From: Mycetocola tolaasinivorans
GTDB taxonomy: Bacteria; Actinomycetota; Actinomycetes; Actinomycetales; Microbacteriaceae
Length of the DNA: 64,000 nucleotides
Assembly (NCBI RefSeq): GCF_003667565.1
Contig: NZ_RCUX01000010.1
Span: 62,001 to 126,000, forward strand
Direction of reading: 5' to 3'
A model generated the notes under the pieces. It was not told the DNA's origin. It saw nothing but the letters and a program-made list of their open reading frames with translations, and did no database searches. Position numbers and translations under genes: made by a program. The first letter of the stretch is position 1. Each line of letters opens with the position of its first letter. Positions 17,134-26,254 of this stretch are shown here, piece by piece.

Positions 17134-19461
17134 CTATGCGAAGCGCTTGGGCAGGGTGTCGACGTGTGCGGTGCGCAGCTCGTCGAGGCCCACGGTGAAG
17201 ACGTCCTGTACCTCGAGGGTGTTCGAGGAGGCGTCGGTCACACCGATGCGCTGCACCGGGTAGCCGCGGCCCTCGCACAGTCCGCGGAAGCGAACGTCGT
17301 CCTCGCGGCGAACCGAGACCAGCACGCGGCCGGTCGACTCGGAGAACAGCGCGGTGGTGGCGTCTACGCCGTCACGCTCGATGATGTCGCCCAGCCAGAT
17401 GCGGGCACCCACGCCGAAGCGCAGAACGCCCTCGGCGAGGGTCTGTGCGAGACCACCATCGGCGAGGTCGTGAGCGGCGCTGACGAGGCCTTCGGCCGAG
17501 GCCGCACGCAGCAGCTCACCCAGGACGATCTCGCCGGGCAGGTCGACCTCGGGCGGGGTTCCGCCGAGGTGGTTGTGCACGGTGCCAGCCCAGGCCGAAC
17601 CGGAGAGCTCCTCGCGGGTGATGCCCAGGAGGTAGAGGTTCTCGCCGTCGTCCTGCCATCCACTCGGGGTGCGGTCCGCGACGTTGTCGATCACGCCGAG
17701 CACACCGACCACGGGGGTCGGGAAGATCGGGGTGTCACCTGTCTGGTTGTAGAACGAGACGTTTCCACCGGTGACCGGGATGCCGAGCTCGAGGCAGGCG
17801 TCCGAGAGACCGTCAACGGCCTCCGAGAACTGCCACATGACCTCGGGGTTCTCGGGGGAGCCGAAGTTGAGGCAGTCGGTCACGGCGGCCGGAACGGCAC
17901 CGGTCACGGCCACGTTGCGGTAGGCCTCGGCCAGGGCGAGCTTTGCACCCTGACGCGGATCCAGCTGGCAGAACCGGCCGTTGGCGTCGGTCGCGATGGC
18001 GATACCCAGGCCGGTCTCCTCGTCGACGCGGATCATGCCGCCGTCATCGGGGAAGGACAGCGCGGTGTTGCCGAGCACGTAGTAGTCGTACTGGTCGGTG
18101 ATCCAGGACTTATCGGCCTGATTGGGCGATGCCACGATCGAGAGGAACTGCTCGCGCAGCTCGGTGCCCTCGGTTGCGCGGGGCAGGGCCTCGCCGCGGT
18201 CGGCGCGCAGGGCGTCGAGCCAGGTCGGGTAGGCAACCGGACGGTCGTAGACCGGGCCATCCACCGCGACGGTGCTGGGGTCCACGTTGACGATTTCCTC
18301 GCCGTGCCAGTTGATGATCAGGCGGCCGGTGTCGGTCACCTCACCCATCACCGAGGTCTCCACGTCCCACTTGGCCGCGACGGCCAGGAAGGCGTCGAGC
18401 TTCTCGGGGGTGACCACGGCCATCATGCGCTCCTGCGACTCCGACATGAGGATTTCCTCGGGGGTCAGGTTCGGGTTGCGCAGCAGGGTGTTGCTCAGCT
18501 CGACGAACATGCCGCCGTCTCCGTTTGCGGCCAGCTCGCTCGTGGCGCAGGAGATACCCGCGGCACCGAGGTCCTGGATGCCCTCAACCAGCTCATCGCG
18601 GTACATTTCGAGGCAGCACTCGATGAGTACCTTCTCGGCGAAGGGGTCGCCCACCTGAACGGCGGGACGCTTGGAGGGGCCGTCCTCCTCAAAGGCAACC
18701 GAGGAGAGGATCGAGGCACCACCGATGCCATCGGCACCGGTACGGGCACCAAACAGCACAACCTTGTTGCCCACACCCGAGGCGTTGGCCAGGTGCAGGT
18801 CTTCGTGCCGCAGCACACCCACGGCGAGGGCGTTGACCAGCGGGTTGCCCTGGTAGATCGGGTCAAACACGGTCTCGCCACCGATGTTGGGCAGGCCCAG
18901 GCAGTTGCCGTAGAAGGAGATGCCACCGGTCACACCGTGCAGAACGCGCGCGGTGTCGGGGTGGTCGATGTCACCGAAGCGCAGCTGGTCCATCACGGCT
19001 ACCGGGCGAGCGCCCATCGAGATGATGTCGCGGACGATGCCGCCGACGCCGGTCGCGGCACCCTGGAAGGGCTCCACGTAGCTCGGGCTGTTGTGCGACT
19101 CGACCTTGAAGGTCACCGCCCAGCCCTGGCCAATGTCAACCACACCGGCGTTCTCGCCCATGCCGACCATGAGGTTCTTGGTCATCTCCGGGGTGACCTT
19201 CTTGCCAAACTTCCGGAGGTAGTTCTTGCTCGACTTGTAGGAGCAGTGCTCGCTCCACATGACCGAATACATGGCCAGCTCGCCCGAGGTGGGGCGGCGG
19301 CCGAGGATTTCACGAATCTTGAGGTATTCGCCCTCGGTCAGACCGAGGGCCGCATACGGCTGCTCGCGTTCCGGGGTGGCGATCGCGTTGGCCACGGTAT
19401 CGGCCTCGGCGGCCGCGGCTGACGCGGCCTGGTTCTCTACGGTGGGGGGAATAGCGGTCAC
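17134..19461 (-). CDS. purL: Phosphoribosylformylglycinamidine synthase, large subunit (PurL)
   Basis: The 775-residue enzyme catalyses ATP-dependent conversion of FGAR to FGAM, the fourth step of purine synthesis, using ammonia delivered by PurQ with PurS as linker. Signatures include [12 protein letters not shown] (catalytic His), [21 protein letters not shown] and [15 protein letters not shown]. Length fits the small split-type PurL. GTG 19461 is chosen because a GAGGAGA site lies upstream and the family N-terminus begins shortly after; extension to 19611 would add 50 low-complexity residues. A TAGGAT hexamer at 19511-19506 could be its -10. purQ and purS are 14 kb away. Confidence 0.95.
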   Translation of the reverse strand: MTAIPPTVENQAASAAAAEADTVANAIATPEREQPYAALGLTEGEYLKIREILGRRPTSGELAMYSVMWSEHCSYKSSKNYLRKFGKKVTPEMTKNLMVGMGENAGVVDIGQGWAVTFKVESHNSPSYVEPFQGAATGVGGIVRDIISMGARPVAVMDQLRFGDIDHPDTARVLHGVTGGISFYGNCLGLPNIGGETVFDPIYQGNPLVNALAVGVLRHEDLHLANASGVGNKVVLFGARTGADGIGGASILSSVAFEEDGPSKRPAVQVGDPFAEKVLIECCLEMYRDELVEGIQDLGAAGISCATSELAANGDGGMFVELSNTLLRNPNLTPEEILMSESQERMMAVVTPEKLDAFLAVAAKWDVETSVMGEVTDTGRLIINWHGEEIVNVDPSTVAVDGPVYDRPVAYPTWLDALRADRGEALPRATEGTELREQFLSIVASPNQADKSWITDQYDYYVLGNTALSFPDDGGMIRVDEETGLGIAIATDANGRFCQLDPRQGAKLALAEAYRNVAVTGAVPAAVTDCLNFGSPENPEVMWQFSEAVDGLSDACLELGIPVTGGNVSFYNQTGDTPIFPTPVVGVLGVIDNVADRTPSGWQDDGENLYLLGITREELSGSAWAGTVHNHLGGTPPEVDLPGEIVLGELLRAASAEGLVSAAHDLADGGLAQTLAEGVLRFGVGARIWLGDIIERDGVDATTALFSESTGRVLVSVRREDDVRFRGLCEGRGYPVQRIGVTDASSNTLEVQDVFTVGLDELRTAHVDTLPKRFA

Positions 19462-19632
19462 GGGTACGGTTTCTCCTCGAAGCAGCTGGTGCCGGACAAC
19501 TCCCATCCTAGAGGGTGTCGGAGGGTGTAAATCACCGTCGCGAACGCATGACCAAACCGGTGCGACACGCCGCTCCCCGCCGGTGCTTTTTCGAGCGACC
19601 GGACGATGCATGCTCGGTGCTGTGGAGGACCG

Positions 19633-19905
19633 CTATCCGCCGTTCGCGGACTCGCCCTTTTTGCGTGCACTTCGTGCCCGGAACAGGGCGAGGGCCACAC
19701 CCGCGATGATGAGGATCGCGGCGATGACAATGATGGGAAGGAGGCCCGATGCGCCGGTCTCGGCGAGCTGCGAGGCGCTCTCGCCCGCGGCCGAGGGCAG
19801 CGCAATGAGGGCCGCCGGTGCCAGGATTCCCAGGAGCGCGGGAATCGCCAGGATCACCAGGACCGTAATAATCCCCCGATCGGCGGGGTGCCACGTTGTA
19901 CCCAT
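19633..19905 (-). CDS. 90-residue LAETG-anchored mini surface protein
   Basis: The protein has an N-terminal hydrophobic segment (about residues 11-36, possible signal peptide ending near ALPSAA), a stretch of only about ten residues, then a full sorting signal: LAETG at 47-51, a 20-residue hydrophobic segment and the basic tail RARSARKK. This is the class E sortase pattern. ATG 19905 lies six bases after a TAGATT hexamer, which fixes the start for a leaderless mRNA. If processed at both ends, the anchored product would be about ten residues long. It could instead be a simple two-helix membrane protein. Confidence 0.65.
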   Translation of the reverse strand: MGTTWHPADRGIITVLVILAIPALLGILAPAALIALPSAAGESASQLAETGASGLLPIIVIAAILIIAGVALALFRARSARKKGESANGG

Positions 19906-19917
19906 AGGGCGAATCTA
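19906..19917 (-). promoter_or_regulatory. -10 hexamer TAGATT six bases before ATG (leaderless promoter)
   Basis: TAGATT (19917-19912 on the minus strand), six bases, then ATG 19905. This supports both the start and the reality of the small LAETG gene. Confidence 0.5.
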
Positions 19918-20064
19918 CGCCTGCCGGCACCAAAAGTCGAGGGTTACGCGGGTGCCCGCGAGGAATCAGTCGGGGGGTTATTGGTGGCCTACCGTGGGCT
20001 GATCCGGGTCATCCGAGCGGTGCAACATACGGGTTTTTGGGCCGCAACGCCCCGGTCCCGATGC

Positions 20065-20076
20065 TAGTGTTCCGGG
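20065..20076 (+). promoter_or_regulatory. -10 hexamer TAGTGT six bases before GTG (leaderless promoter)
   Basis: TAGTGT at 20065-20070 followed by six bases and GTG 20077. The spacing selects GTG 20077 rather than the in-frame ATG at 20089 as the VanZ-protein start. Confidence 0.5.
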
Positions 20077-21162
20077 GTGAACGATGACATGCTGACCCCC
20101 GCCCTGATAGCGATTGCCACCGGTTCCGGCCTCGCCGTCGTGCTGATGATTCCGTTTATCGCGGCCAGCTATCGACGCCGAGGCGGGCTCACCTTCTGGC
20201 GCAGCGTCGGGTGGCTCGCACTCCTCATCTACATCATCGCTATCTGGTGCTACACGCTGCTTCCGGTTCCGAGCAACGCGGACTATCCGGCCACGCGGCC
20301 CTCGTTCGACGTGACGGCGAGCCTCCGCGATATCAAGCACTACGCGCACGGCAGCATTCAGGAACTCCTGCACAATAAGGCATTCCTCCAGGTCTCGCTC
20401 AACGTGGTGCTGTTCATGCCGCTCGGATTCCTGATCCGTACGCTGTTCCGCCGGGGCTTCTTCATCGCAACGCTCTCCGGATTCGCGCTGTCGCTGCTGG
20501 TGGAGACCACCCAGCTCACCGCGGTCTGGGGCCTGTTCCCGCGCCCCTACCGGGTGTTTGACGTCAACGACCTGATGACCAACACCCTGGGCGCATTCCT
20601 CGGATCCATCTTCGCGTTTGTCTTCGTGGGCTTCGCCCGCCGCGAGGAGGTGGAGCAGCGTGCACCTCGCCCGCTGACCATGGGGCGACGGTTCCTCAGC
20701 ATGCTGTGTGACCTGCTGTTCCTCTGGCTCCTCGGCTCCGGACTGATCATTGCCGTACGGTTCTATCGCGCAACGGTGCTGGGCGAATCCGGGGTGGACA
20801 TCGTGTCGGATCCGCAGTCGGATCTCCTCATCGGGCTCATTCCGGTAGCCATCCAGTTCCTCACGGTGATGTTCTCCGGGGTCACCATCGGTGAGGCCGC
20901 GGTGCTCCTGGGGCCCATTTACGGGCGCGTTCCGGCCTTCTTCTCACGCCTGCTGCGCTTCATCTTTGGCCTTGGCGGGTACGTGGCACTCACCACGATT
21001 CAGAACTCGGTGACCGAGGTAATCCTGCCATTCTTCGTGATCGCCACCGTCATCGGGGTCTTCGCAACCCGGGACCGCCGCGGCCTCGCGGACGCTATTG
21101 CCGGAAGCTCGGTGGCCGATGCGCGGTTGATTGTTGACGGTGCCGTACGCCCTTCTGCGTAG
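20077..21162 (+). CDS. VanZ-like / RDD-domain membrane protein
   Basis: The 361-residue membrane protein combines an N-terminal VanZ-like domain (about residues 1-190: YTLLPVPSN, LNVVLFMPLGFLIRTLF, LLVETTQL and DVNDLMTNTLGAFLG are typical) with a C-terminal RDD-like membrane domain (about 205-340, starting RRFLSMLCDLLFLWLLGS). VanZ proteins lower teicoplanin susceptibility in enterococci; actinobacterial VanZ-RDD fusions are common and uncharacterised. The role is presumably in the cell envelope. Confidence 0.85.
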   Translation: MNDDMLTPALIAIATGSGLAVVLMIPFIAASYRRRGGLTFWRSVGWLALLIYIIAIWCYTLLPVPSNADYPATRPSFDVTASLRDIKHYAHGSIQELLHNKAFLQVSLNVVLFMPLGFLIRTLFRRGFFIATLSGFALSLLVETTQLTAVWGLFPRPYRVFDVNDLMTNTLGAFLGSIFAFVFVGFARREEVEQRAPRPLTMGRRFLSMLCDLLFLWLLGSGLIIAVRFYRATVLGESGVDIVSDPQSDLLIGLIPVAIQFLTVMFSGVTIGEAAVLLGPIYGRVPAFFSRLLRFIFGLGGYVALTTIQNSVTEVILPFFVIATVIGVFATRDRRGLADAIAGSSVADARLIVDGAVRPSA

Positions 21163-21321
21163 TGCTCGTGGTGCTGCGCCGGTGAGAACTTCTCCGTACT
21201 CGAAATCCCCGGAAACGATGTGAGTATTCTGGGGAACCCATGTGCGGTGCCGGGCGTACTTGCGGCGAGGCGTCGCAGCCCGCACTCTTGACCCGGGGAC
21301 TAATTTCGCGGAGGGACGCGC

Positions 21322-22374
21322 ATGTCGGAGGTATGGTCGGATCGCTCACTGGCGCGGGTACTGCGAGCTGAATCGGCTCGGGTATGGCACTCTCGGGCCG
21401 CGCGCTGGGTGCTCGGGCTGAGTGCACTGGGGGCGAGTATCGCTGCCATCGTTCCGGCCCTGATGGGTGGGGTGATCGCACTCGATGCCCCGGCCCCGGC
21501 CGATCTCCGGCTCGATGATCCGAACGTGGTGAGATCCCTCTACCTGGCTGGCGCCGGCATCGCCGCGCTCCCCGCGCTGGTGTGGGGTGTGGTGATCGGG
21601 TCGCCGCGCGGCCCGTCGGTGCCGCGCCACGCGGAGGCGGTCGCCGCTGCCGCTGCCGCTCCCGCATACCATCAGGCACACGCTGGGCCCGGCCCTGCTC
21701 CTCGACGTGGCAGCGGTGCCGATATGGCGATGCTTCGCCGCGCGGGTGCCGAGCGCGCCGTCGAGCGTCGCGCGGCGACAATCCGTGCGCGCTGGCGGTC
21801 GGCTCGGGTAGCTGATCGAGTGAGCGGTGCCGCGGATCCGGTGGTGGTGGCCTGTGCGCGTGCCCTGGTCGCCGGCGGCGCGGGCGTGGTGCTGGGTGCG
21901 GTTCTCCTGGTCGCCGGCGTGCTGGGATCGGCGGTTGTGCTCACGATTTTTGGGGCGTCCCTGGGGCTGACCGAAGAGCACACCCTCGTGCTGGGTGCCC
22001 GGATGGTGCTGGCGAGCGGCCTGCTGGTCGTGACCGGGGCCGGCCTCGGCGCGGTACTGCGGTTTTCGCGGCCCCTCGCCCTGGTCATCGTCGGCGTGGT
22101 TGTCGTGGTGGCGGATGCGGTGGTGCGGGTGGGCGTCACCGCGGGGTTCCTCCCCGTCTCGGCCCTGCGATACGTGCCGAGCGTGGTGGTACGTGCGGCC
22201 TCCGGCGTGGCCGGGGCGGGGTTCCCGCCACCCACGCCCATCGCGGTAACCGGAATGCGGGCACTCGGTCTCCTGCTCCTGCTGTCGCTGCTGTCGACGG
22301 CGGGAGCGACCGTGCGCGCCGCGATGATCGCGCGTCGGCAGCAATCGACGGCGGTTTTCCCCGTGGCTGAATAG
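21322..22374 (+). CDS. ABC-2-like membrane protein with an unusual central segment
   Basis: ATG 21322 follows a GGAGGGA site. The 350-residue product has two membrane segments near 28-47 and 74-92, then an Ala/Arg/Pro-rich stretch (about 93-170) with no membrane segment, then about five membrane segments to the C-terminus. The N-terminus (RVLRAESARVWHSRAARWVLGLSALGA) and overall order resemble ABC-2-type permease subunits, but no ATPase gene is adjacent. The central stretch is unlike the family's second and third helices and could reflect frameshifting or local rearrangement. It is probably an orphan or decaying permease. Confidence 0.5.
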   Translation: MSEVWSDRSLARVLRAESARVWHSRAARWVLGLSALGASIAAIVPALMGGVIALDAPAPADLRLDDPNVVRSLYLAGAGIAALPALVWGVVIGSPRGPSVPRHAEAVAAAAAAPAYHQAHAGPGPAPRRGSGADMAMLRRAGAERAVERRAATIRARWRSARVADRVSGAADPVVVACARALVAGGAGVVLGAVLLVAGVLGSAVVLTIFGASLGLTEEHTLVLGARMVLASGLLVVTGAGLGAVLRFSRPLALVIVGVVVVVADAVVRVGVTAGFLPVSALRYVPSVVVRAASGVAGAGFPPPTPIAVTGMRALGLLLLLSLLSTAGATVRAAMIARRQQSTAVFPVAE

Positions 22375-22414
22375 GGTGCGCGCACCCTGGCGGAGAGAAA
22401 AGTTTCAGCGCAGG

Positions 22415-22442
22415 TTGATACGTATCAATTTATACGTATAAA
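22415..22442. promoter_or_regulatory. Pentose-operon promoter overlapped by two abutting 14-bp palindromes
   Basis: TTGATACGTATCAA (22415-22428) and TTTATACGTATAAA (22429-22442) are perfect palindromes lying side by side. They contain a -35 (TTGATA, 22415-22420) and a -10 (TATAAA, 22437-22442) 16 bp apart, so a bound repressor would cover the whole promoter. The first site is identical to the one before araB, pointing to the LacI protein encoded at 29.6-30.7 kb. Confidence 0.8.
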
Positions 22443-22507
22443 CTAATCGGGCGAGGCTCACTCAGGCAGCCGTTCGCACCATACCTCGCACTTCAAAGGA
22501 GAAGGAA

Positions 22508-23521
22508 ATGAAAGCACGTCGAGTACTCATCGCCTCGATCGCGGCGGCCGCGCTTGCACTCACCGGTTGCGCCAGCGGAGCCGACGAACCCGGCACCTCG
22601 GGCGCACAGGTCACGTTTGAGAAGAAGAACCCGCTGAAGATCGGGTACTCCACCTATGACCTGCAGTCGCCGTACTGGCAGGCGTACACCAAGGGCATCA
22701 AGGACGAGGGTGCCGCTCAGAAGATCGAAATCGTTGTGGCCGACCAGAAGAGCTCGGAGCAGAACCAGGTCTCCGGCAGCGCCGACCTCATCAACCAGGG
22801 CATCAGCGCCCTGATCATCACCCCGGTCCAGCCGCCGGCGCTGCCCGCGACCATCACCGCCGCTCACAACGCCAAGATCCCGATCATCGTCGCCGACATC
22901 GGTGCCGAGGGCGACTATGACGCCTTCATCCTGAGCGACAACCGTGCCGGTGGTGCCCTCGCGGCCAAGGAGATCGAGTCCAAGCTTGCCGCCAAGTCGG
23001 GGACCAAGAAGGTCGGCGTCATCGAACTGCACTCCGGCTCCGCCGTGGGTGACGACCGCGTGGGCGGATTCAAGGACGAGATCGCCAAGAACAAGGACTT
23101 CGAAATCGTTGCCAGCCTTGACGGCAATGACACCGTCGAGGGCGGTTTCAAGGCCGCGCAGGACATGCTCGCCGCAAACCCCGATCTGGACGCTATCTAC
23201 GCGGCAAACGACCCCTCCGCTCAGGGTGCTGCACGTGCGCTTCAGGCCGCTGGTAAGTCGCTCTCCTCGGGCTTTGTCCTCGTGGGATTCAACGGTGACG
23301 ACCCCTCGCTCGACCTCATCAAGTCCGGTGAGCAGTCCGCCACCATCGCCCAGGACCCCTACGGTCAGGGCCGCCTGGCGGTAAAGACCGCGATCGCCCT
23401 CCTCGATGGTAAGGACGCCGGCTTCAGCAATGCCGAAAAGCGCGTCATCGAGTTCCCGGTGACCGTTGTGAATTCGGACAACCTGGAGTCGTTCCGCGCC
23501 GAGCGTGCCAAGCAGGGCTAA
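22508..23521 (+). CDS. Sugar ABC transporter substrate-binding lipoprotein (ribose/pentose type)
   Basis: The 337-residue lipoprotein has signal peptide and lipobox LTGC (Cys21), then a two-lobed type I periplasmic-binding fold of the Peripla_BP_4 (RbsB-like) class: KIGYSTYDLQSPYWQAYTKGIKDE, DLINQGISALIITP, ILSDNRAGGALAAKEI, AANDPSAQGAARAL and GFNGDDPS are the ligand-site loops. It captures a pentose or related sugar for the following ATPase and permeases. A strong AAGGAGAAGG site precedes ATG 22508. A 12-bp hairpin after the stop probably keeps its mRNA more abundant than the rest of the operon. Confidence 0.93.
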   Translation: MKARRVLIASIAAAALALTGCASGADEPGTSGAQVTFEKKNPLKIGYSTYDLQSPYWQAYTKGIKDEGAAQKIEIVVADQKSSEQNQVSGSADLINQGISALIITPVQPPALPATITAAHNAKIPIIVADIGAEGDYDAFILSDNRAGGALAAKEIESKLAAKSGTKKVGVIELHSGSAVGDDRVGGFKDEIAKNKDFEIVASLDGNDTVEGGFKAAQDMLAANPDLDAIYAANDPSAQGAARALQAAGKSLSSGFVLVGFNGDDPSLDLIKSGEQSATIAQDPYGQGRLAVKTAIALLDGKDAGFSNAEKRVIEFPVTVVNSDNLESFRAERAKQG

Positions 23522-23535
23522 GTAGCCCCGCACGC

Positions 23536-23564
23536 ACCGGGTCGCGGCCTCCCCGCGACCCGGT
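23536..23564 (+). other. Intercistronic hairpin between binding-protein and ATPase genes
   Basis: A perfect 12-bp stem with a CCTCC loop (arms 23536-23547 and 23553-23564) follows the binding-protein stop. No T-run follows, so it is more likely an mRNA-stabilising or attenuating structure that raises binding-protein expression over the transporter core than a full terminator. Confidence 0.6.
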
Positions 23565-23659
23565 GATCACCGAACCCGGACGATCGTTCTAGCCGCACGT
23601 TCGCCCGCGTTTTGCGCACCACAATTCCCCAACATTGCCCCAGCGAAAGGAGGCGTGTT

Positions 23660-25228
23660 TTGTCCACCAAACCCCCGATTCTCGAGGTGCGACAGATCAC
23701 CAAGAGCTACCCCGGTGTGACCGCCTTGAAGGACGCCACACTCACCCTCAGACCCGGAGAAATTCGGGCGCTGCTGGGGGAGAACGGTGCAGGTAAGAGC
23801 ACCATGATTAAGATCATCGGCGGCTTGCAGGCCCCCACATCGGGTGAGCTGCACGTCAACGGTGCTCCCGTGGTCTTCTCCGGTAGCCTCGACTCCCAGA
23901 ACGCCGGCATTTCGGTTGTGAGCCAGGAGTTCCGCCTGGTCCCGCAGATGACCGTCGCCGAAAACATCTTCCTGGGGCATGAACTGACCCGCGGCGGGCT
24001 CATCAGCCGTCGCGAGCAGACCGAGCGCGCGCGTGAACTCCTCGACCAGCTGGGACTCGACATCAGTCCCGGTCGTCGCATCGACTCGTTGACCGTTGCC
24101 GACCAGCAGCTCGTGGAAATCACCCGTGCTCTCTCGCGCGACTTCCAGGTCCTCATCATGGATGAGCCCACCGCGGCGCTGAATGAGGCCGAGGTGCAGA
24201 AACTCCTCGCGATGGTCGAGAAGCTGCGGGATCGCGGAGCCGCAATCCTCTACGTCTCGCACCGTCTGCCCGAGGTGCTGCGCCTCGCCTCCACCGCAAC
24301 CGTGCTCCGCGACGGTCAGGTTGTGGCCGATATCTCGATGGAGGGTGTGCAGGAGCCCGAGCTCGTTGAGCTCATGCTGGGCAAGGCACTCGAGGCCGAG
24401 TCCCGAGACTCTCACGAGCGCGGCTGGAACCCCGATGATGCGGCGGTACTCGAGGTCACCGACCTGCGCACCGCGGGAATCTCCCAGCCGATCTCGTTCG
24501 GGGTACGGCCAGGGCAGATCCTCGGCGTGGCCGGGCTCGTGGGGTCCGGGCGCGCGGAACTCCTGAAGGCGATTTTTGGTGCCCAGCGGGTGCAGTCGGG
24601 TGCGGTGCGCGTGGGGGACGCGCGCGTGGACACCTCCTCGCCCGCGGGAGCCATAGGCTCGGGCATTTTCATGCTCGGCGAGGATCGCAAGGCTGAGGGC
24701 ATTCTGCCCCACCTCAGCGTGCTTGAAAACACCGTGATCTCCGAACCACAACGCGGGCTCTTCGACCCGCGCCGCTGGGTCATTGGGCGCCGCGAGGAGC
24801 GCAAGACCTTTGGCGAGCTGAAGGAGGGCCTGCGCATCCGCGTTGACCGTCCCGAGCGCCTGATCGGTGCGCTTTCCGGTGGTAATCAGCAGAAGGTGCT
24901 GTTTGGCCGCGCGGTGCTCACACAGTGCCGAGTGCTCCTGCTGAACGAGCCCACCCGAGGTGTTGACGTGGGAGCGAAGGCGGAGATTTATCAGCTCATT
25001 CGCAAACTGGCCGCAGATGGCGTCGCCATCGTGGTCAGCTCCTCCGAAGCGGCCGAACTCGCAGCGGTCAGCGATGACTGCCTCGTGCTCTACGCGGGCG
25101 CACACCTCGACACCCTGCCGCCCGAACTCGTCACCGAGGACAACATCGTCGCCGCCTCGCTTGGGCAGCGCATCACCCATTCCGCGAGCCTTGGTGCCGC
25201 ATCGACCTCCGAGGAGGTGGCCAATTGA
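23660..25228 (+). CDS. Sugar ABC transporter ATP-binding protein with two NBDs (RbsA/XylG type)
   Basis: The 522-residue tandem ATPase energises sugar import. NBD1 has Walker A GENGAGKST (near 42-50), signature-like LTVADQQLVEI and Walker B VLIMDEPTAAL; NBD2 has a degenerate P-loop (GLVGSGRAEL), signature LSGGNQQKV and LLLNEPTRGVD, as usual in this family. TTG 23660 is taken as start because an AAAGGAGG site lies eight bases upstream; no ATG or GTG fits. The stop overlaps the TTG start of the first permease. Confidence 0.93.
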   Translation: MSTKPPILEVRQITKSYPGVTALKDATLTLRPGEIRALLGENGAGKSTMIKIIGGLQAPTSGELHVNGAPVVFSGSLDSQNAGISVVSQEFRLVPQMTVAENIFLGHELTRGGLISRREQTERARELLDQLGLDISPGRRIDSLTVADQQLVEITRALSRDFQVLIMDEPTAALNEAEVQKLLAMVEKLRDRGAAILYVSHRLPEVLRLASTATVLRDGQVVADISMEGVQEPELVELMLGKALEAESRDSHERGWNPDDAAVLEVTDLRTAGISQPISFGVRPGQILGVAGLVGSGRAELLKAIFGAQRVQSGAVRVGDARVDTSSPAGAIGSGIFMLGEDRKAEGILPHLSVLENTVISEPQRGLFDPRRWVIGRREERKTFGELKEGLRIRVDRPERLIGALSGGNQQKVLFGRAVLTQCRVLLLNEPTRGVDVGAKAEIYQLIRKLAADGVAIVVSSSEAAELAAVSDDCLVLYAGAHLDTLPPELVTEDNIVAASLGQRITHSASLGAASTSEEVAN

Positions 25229-26250
25229 CCACGCAGATTAGTGCGGATCAGCGCAGCGCCGATCAGCGCGCCGCTCTCGCCCAGGCCGCGGATCGCGCTG
25301 CCCGCACCGCGGCCGCCCTGGAACGCTTCGGGGTGTTCATCCCCTTTGTGATCGTTGCGGTGCTGGGAATCATTCTCGCGCCCAACTTCCTCTCGGCCGC
25401 GAACATAGGCAACGTGCTCGTGAATGCCGCGATCCTCGCGATCGTGGCCTATGGAATGACCCTGGTGATCGCGCTTCGCGGTCTTGACCTCTCGGTAGGA
25501 TCCATTCAGGCCCTGAGCGCCGTGGTGTGCGCCACCGCCGTCAACCAAATGGGAATTCTGCCCGGAATCGTGGTGGGACTGATCGTGGGGGCCCTGGTCG
25601 GCCTCGTCAACGGTGTGCTCATTGCATACCTGAAGGTTCCCGCGTTTGTGGCCACCCTCGGCACCATGGGTATCGCTCGCGGTGCCGCGCTCGTCTTCAC
25701 CGATGGTGGTTCGGTCCTCGTGGAAAACAAGGACTTCGGGCTGTTCGCCAGCGGCAAGTTGCTGGGCATCCCCTACCCGTTCCTCCTGGCCATCGCGATC
25801 CTCGCAGTCATGTACATCGTGCTGGAGCGCACTCCGTTTGGCCGACACGTCTGCGCCGTGGGCGGCCGCCCCGACGCCGCCTCCGAGAGCGGCATCAACG
25901 TCTCACGGGTCACCGTGGTGTCCTTTGTGATCGTGGGGGTGTGCGCTGGCCTCGCCGGCTTGCTGCTCACCAGCCAGCTCGGCTTTGTCGACGGCACTCT
26001 CGGCACCGGTCTGGAGCTGCAGATCATCGCCATCGCGGTGCTCGGTGGAACCAGCATGCTGGGCGGTTCGGGCAACATGCCCGGCAGCCTGGTGGCCGCG
26101 GTCCTGCTCGCGATGATCGCCTCCTCGCTAAACCTCCTCAACATCCCCAGTTTCTACCAGTACCTCGCCGTGGGTGTCCTGCTGCTGTTCGCGCTGTCCC
26201 TGGACACGCTGCGCCGCCGCATCCAGCGGAACCGATTGATGGGTGCGTAA
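25225..26250 (+). CDS. Sugar ABC transporter permease 1 (RbsC type)
   Basis: The 341-residue BPD_transp_2-type permease has eight to ten membrane segments. Typical motifs are ANIGNVLVNAAILAIVAYGMTLVIALRGLDLSVGSI (transport core) and AVLGGTSMLGGSGNMPGSLVA (cytoplasmic coupling region). TTG 25225 overlaps the ATPase stop by four bases. With the next gene it forms the membrane heterodimer of the importer. Confidence 0.92.
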   Translation: MTTQISADQRSADQRAALAQAADRAARTAAALERFGVFIPFVIVAVLGIILAPNFLSAANIGNVLVNAAILAIVAYGMTLVIALRGLDLSVGSIQALSAVVCATAVNQMGILPGIVVGLIVGALVGLVNGVLIAYLKVPAFVATLGTMGIARGAALVFTDGGSVLVENKDFGLFASGKLLGIPYPFLLAIAILAVMYIVLERTPFGRHVCAVGGRPDAASESGINVSRVTVVSFVIVGVCAGLAGLLLTSQLGFVDGTLGTGLELQIIAIAVLGGTSMLGGSGNMPGSLVAAVLLAMIASSLNLLNIPSFYQYLAVGVLLLFALSLDTLRRRIQRNRLMGA

Positions 26251-26254
26251 CCAC

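Noticed and set aside
17086-19422. Plus-strand open frame of 778 codons opposite purL
   Set aside because: purL is unmistakable on the minus strand; the antisense frame is a high-GC shadow rich in Gly, Val, His and Asp without domain motifs.
22379-22507. Metabolite riboswitch before the pentose importer
   Set aside because: The leader is only about 60 bases and is explained by two palindromic operators; no riboswitch core is visible.
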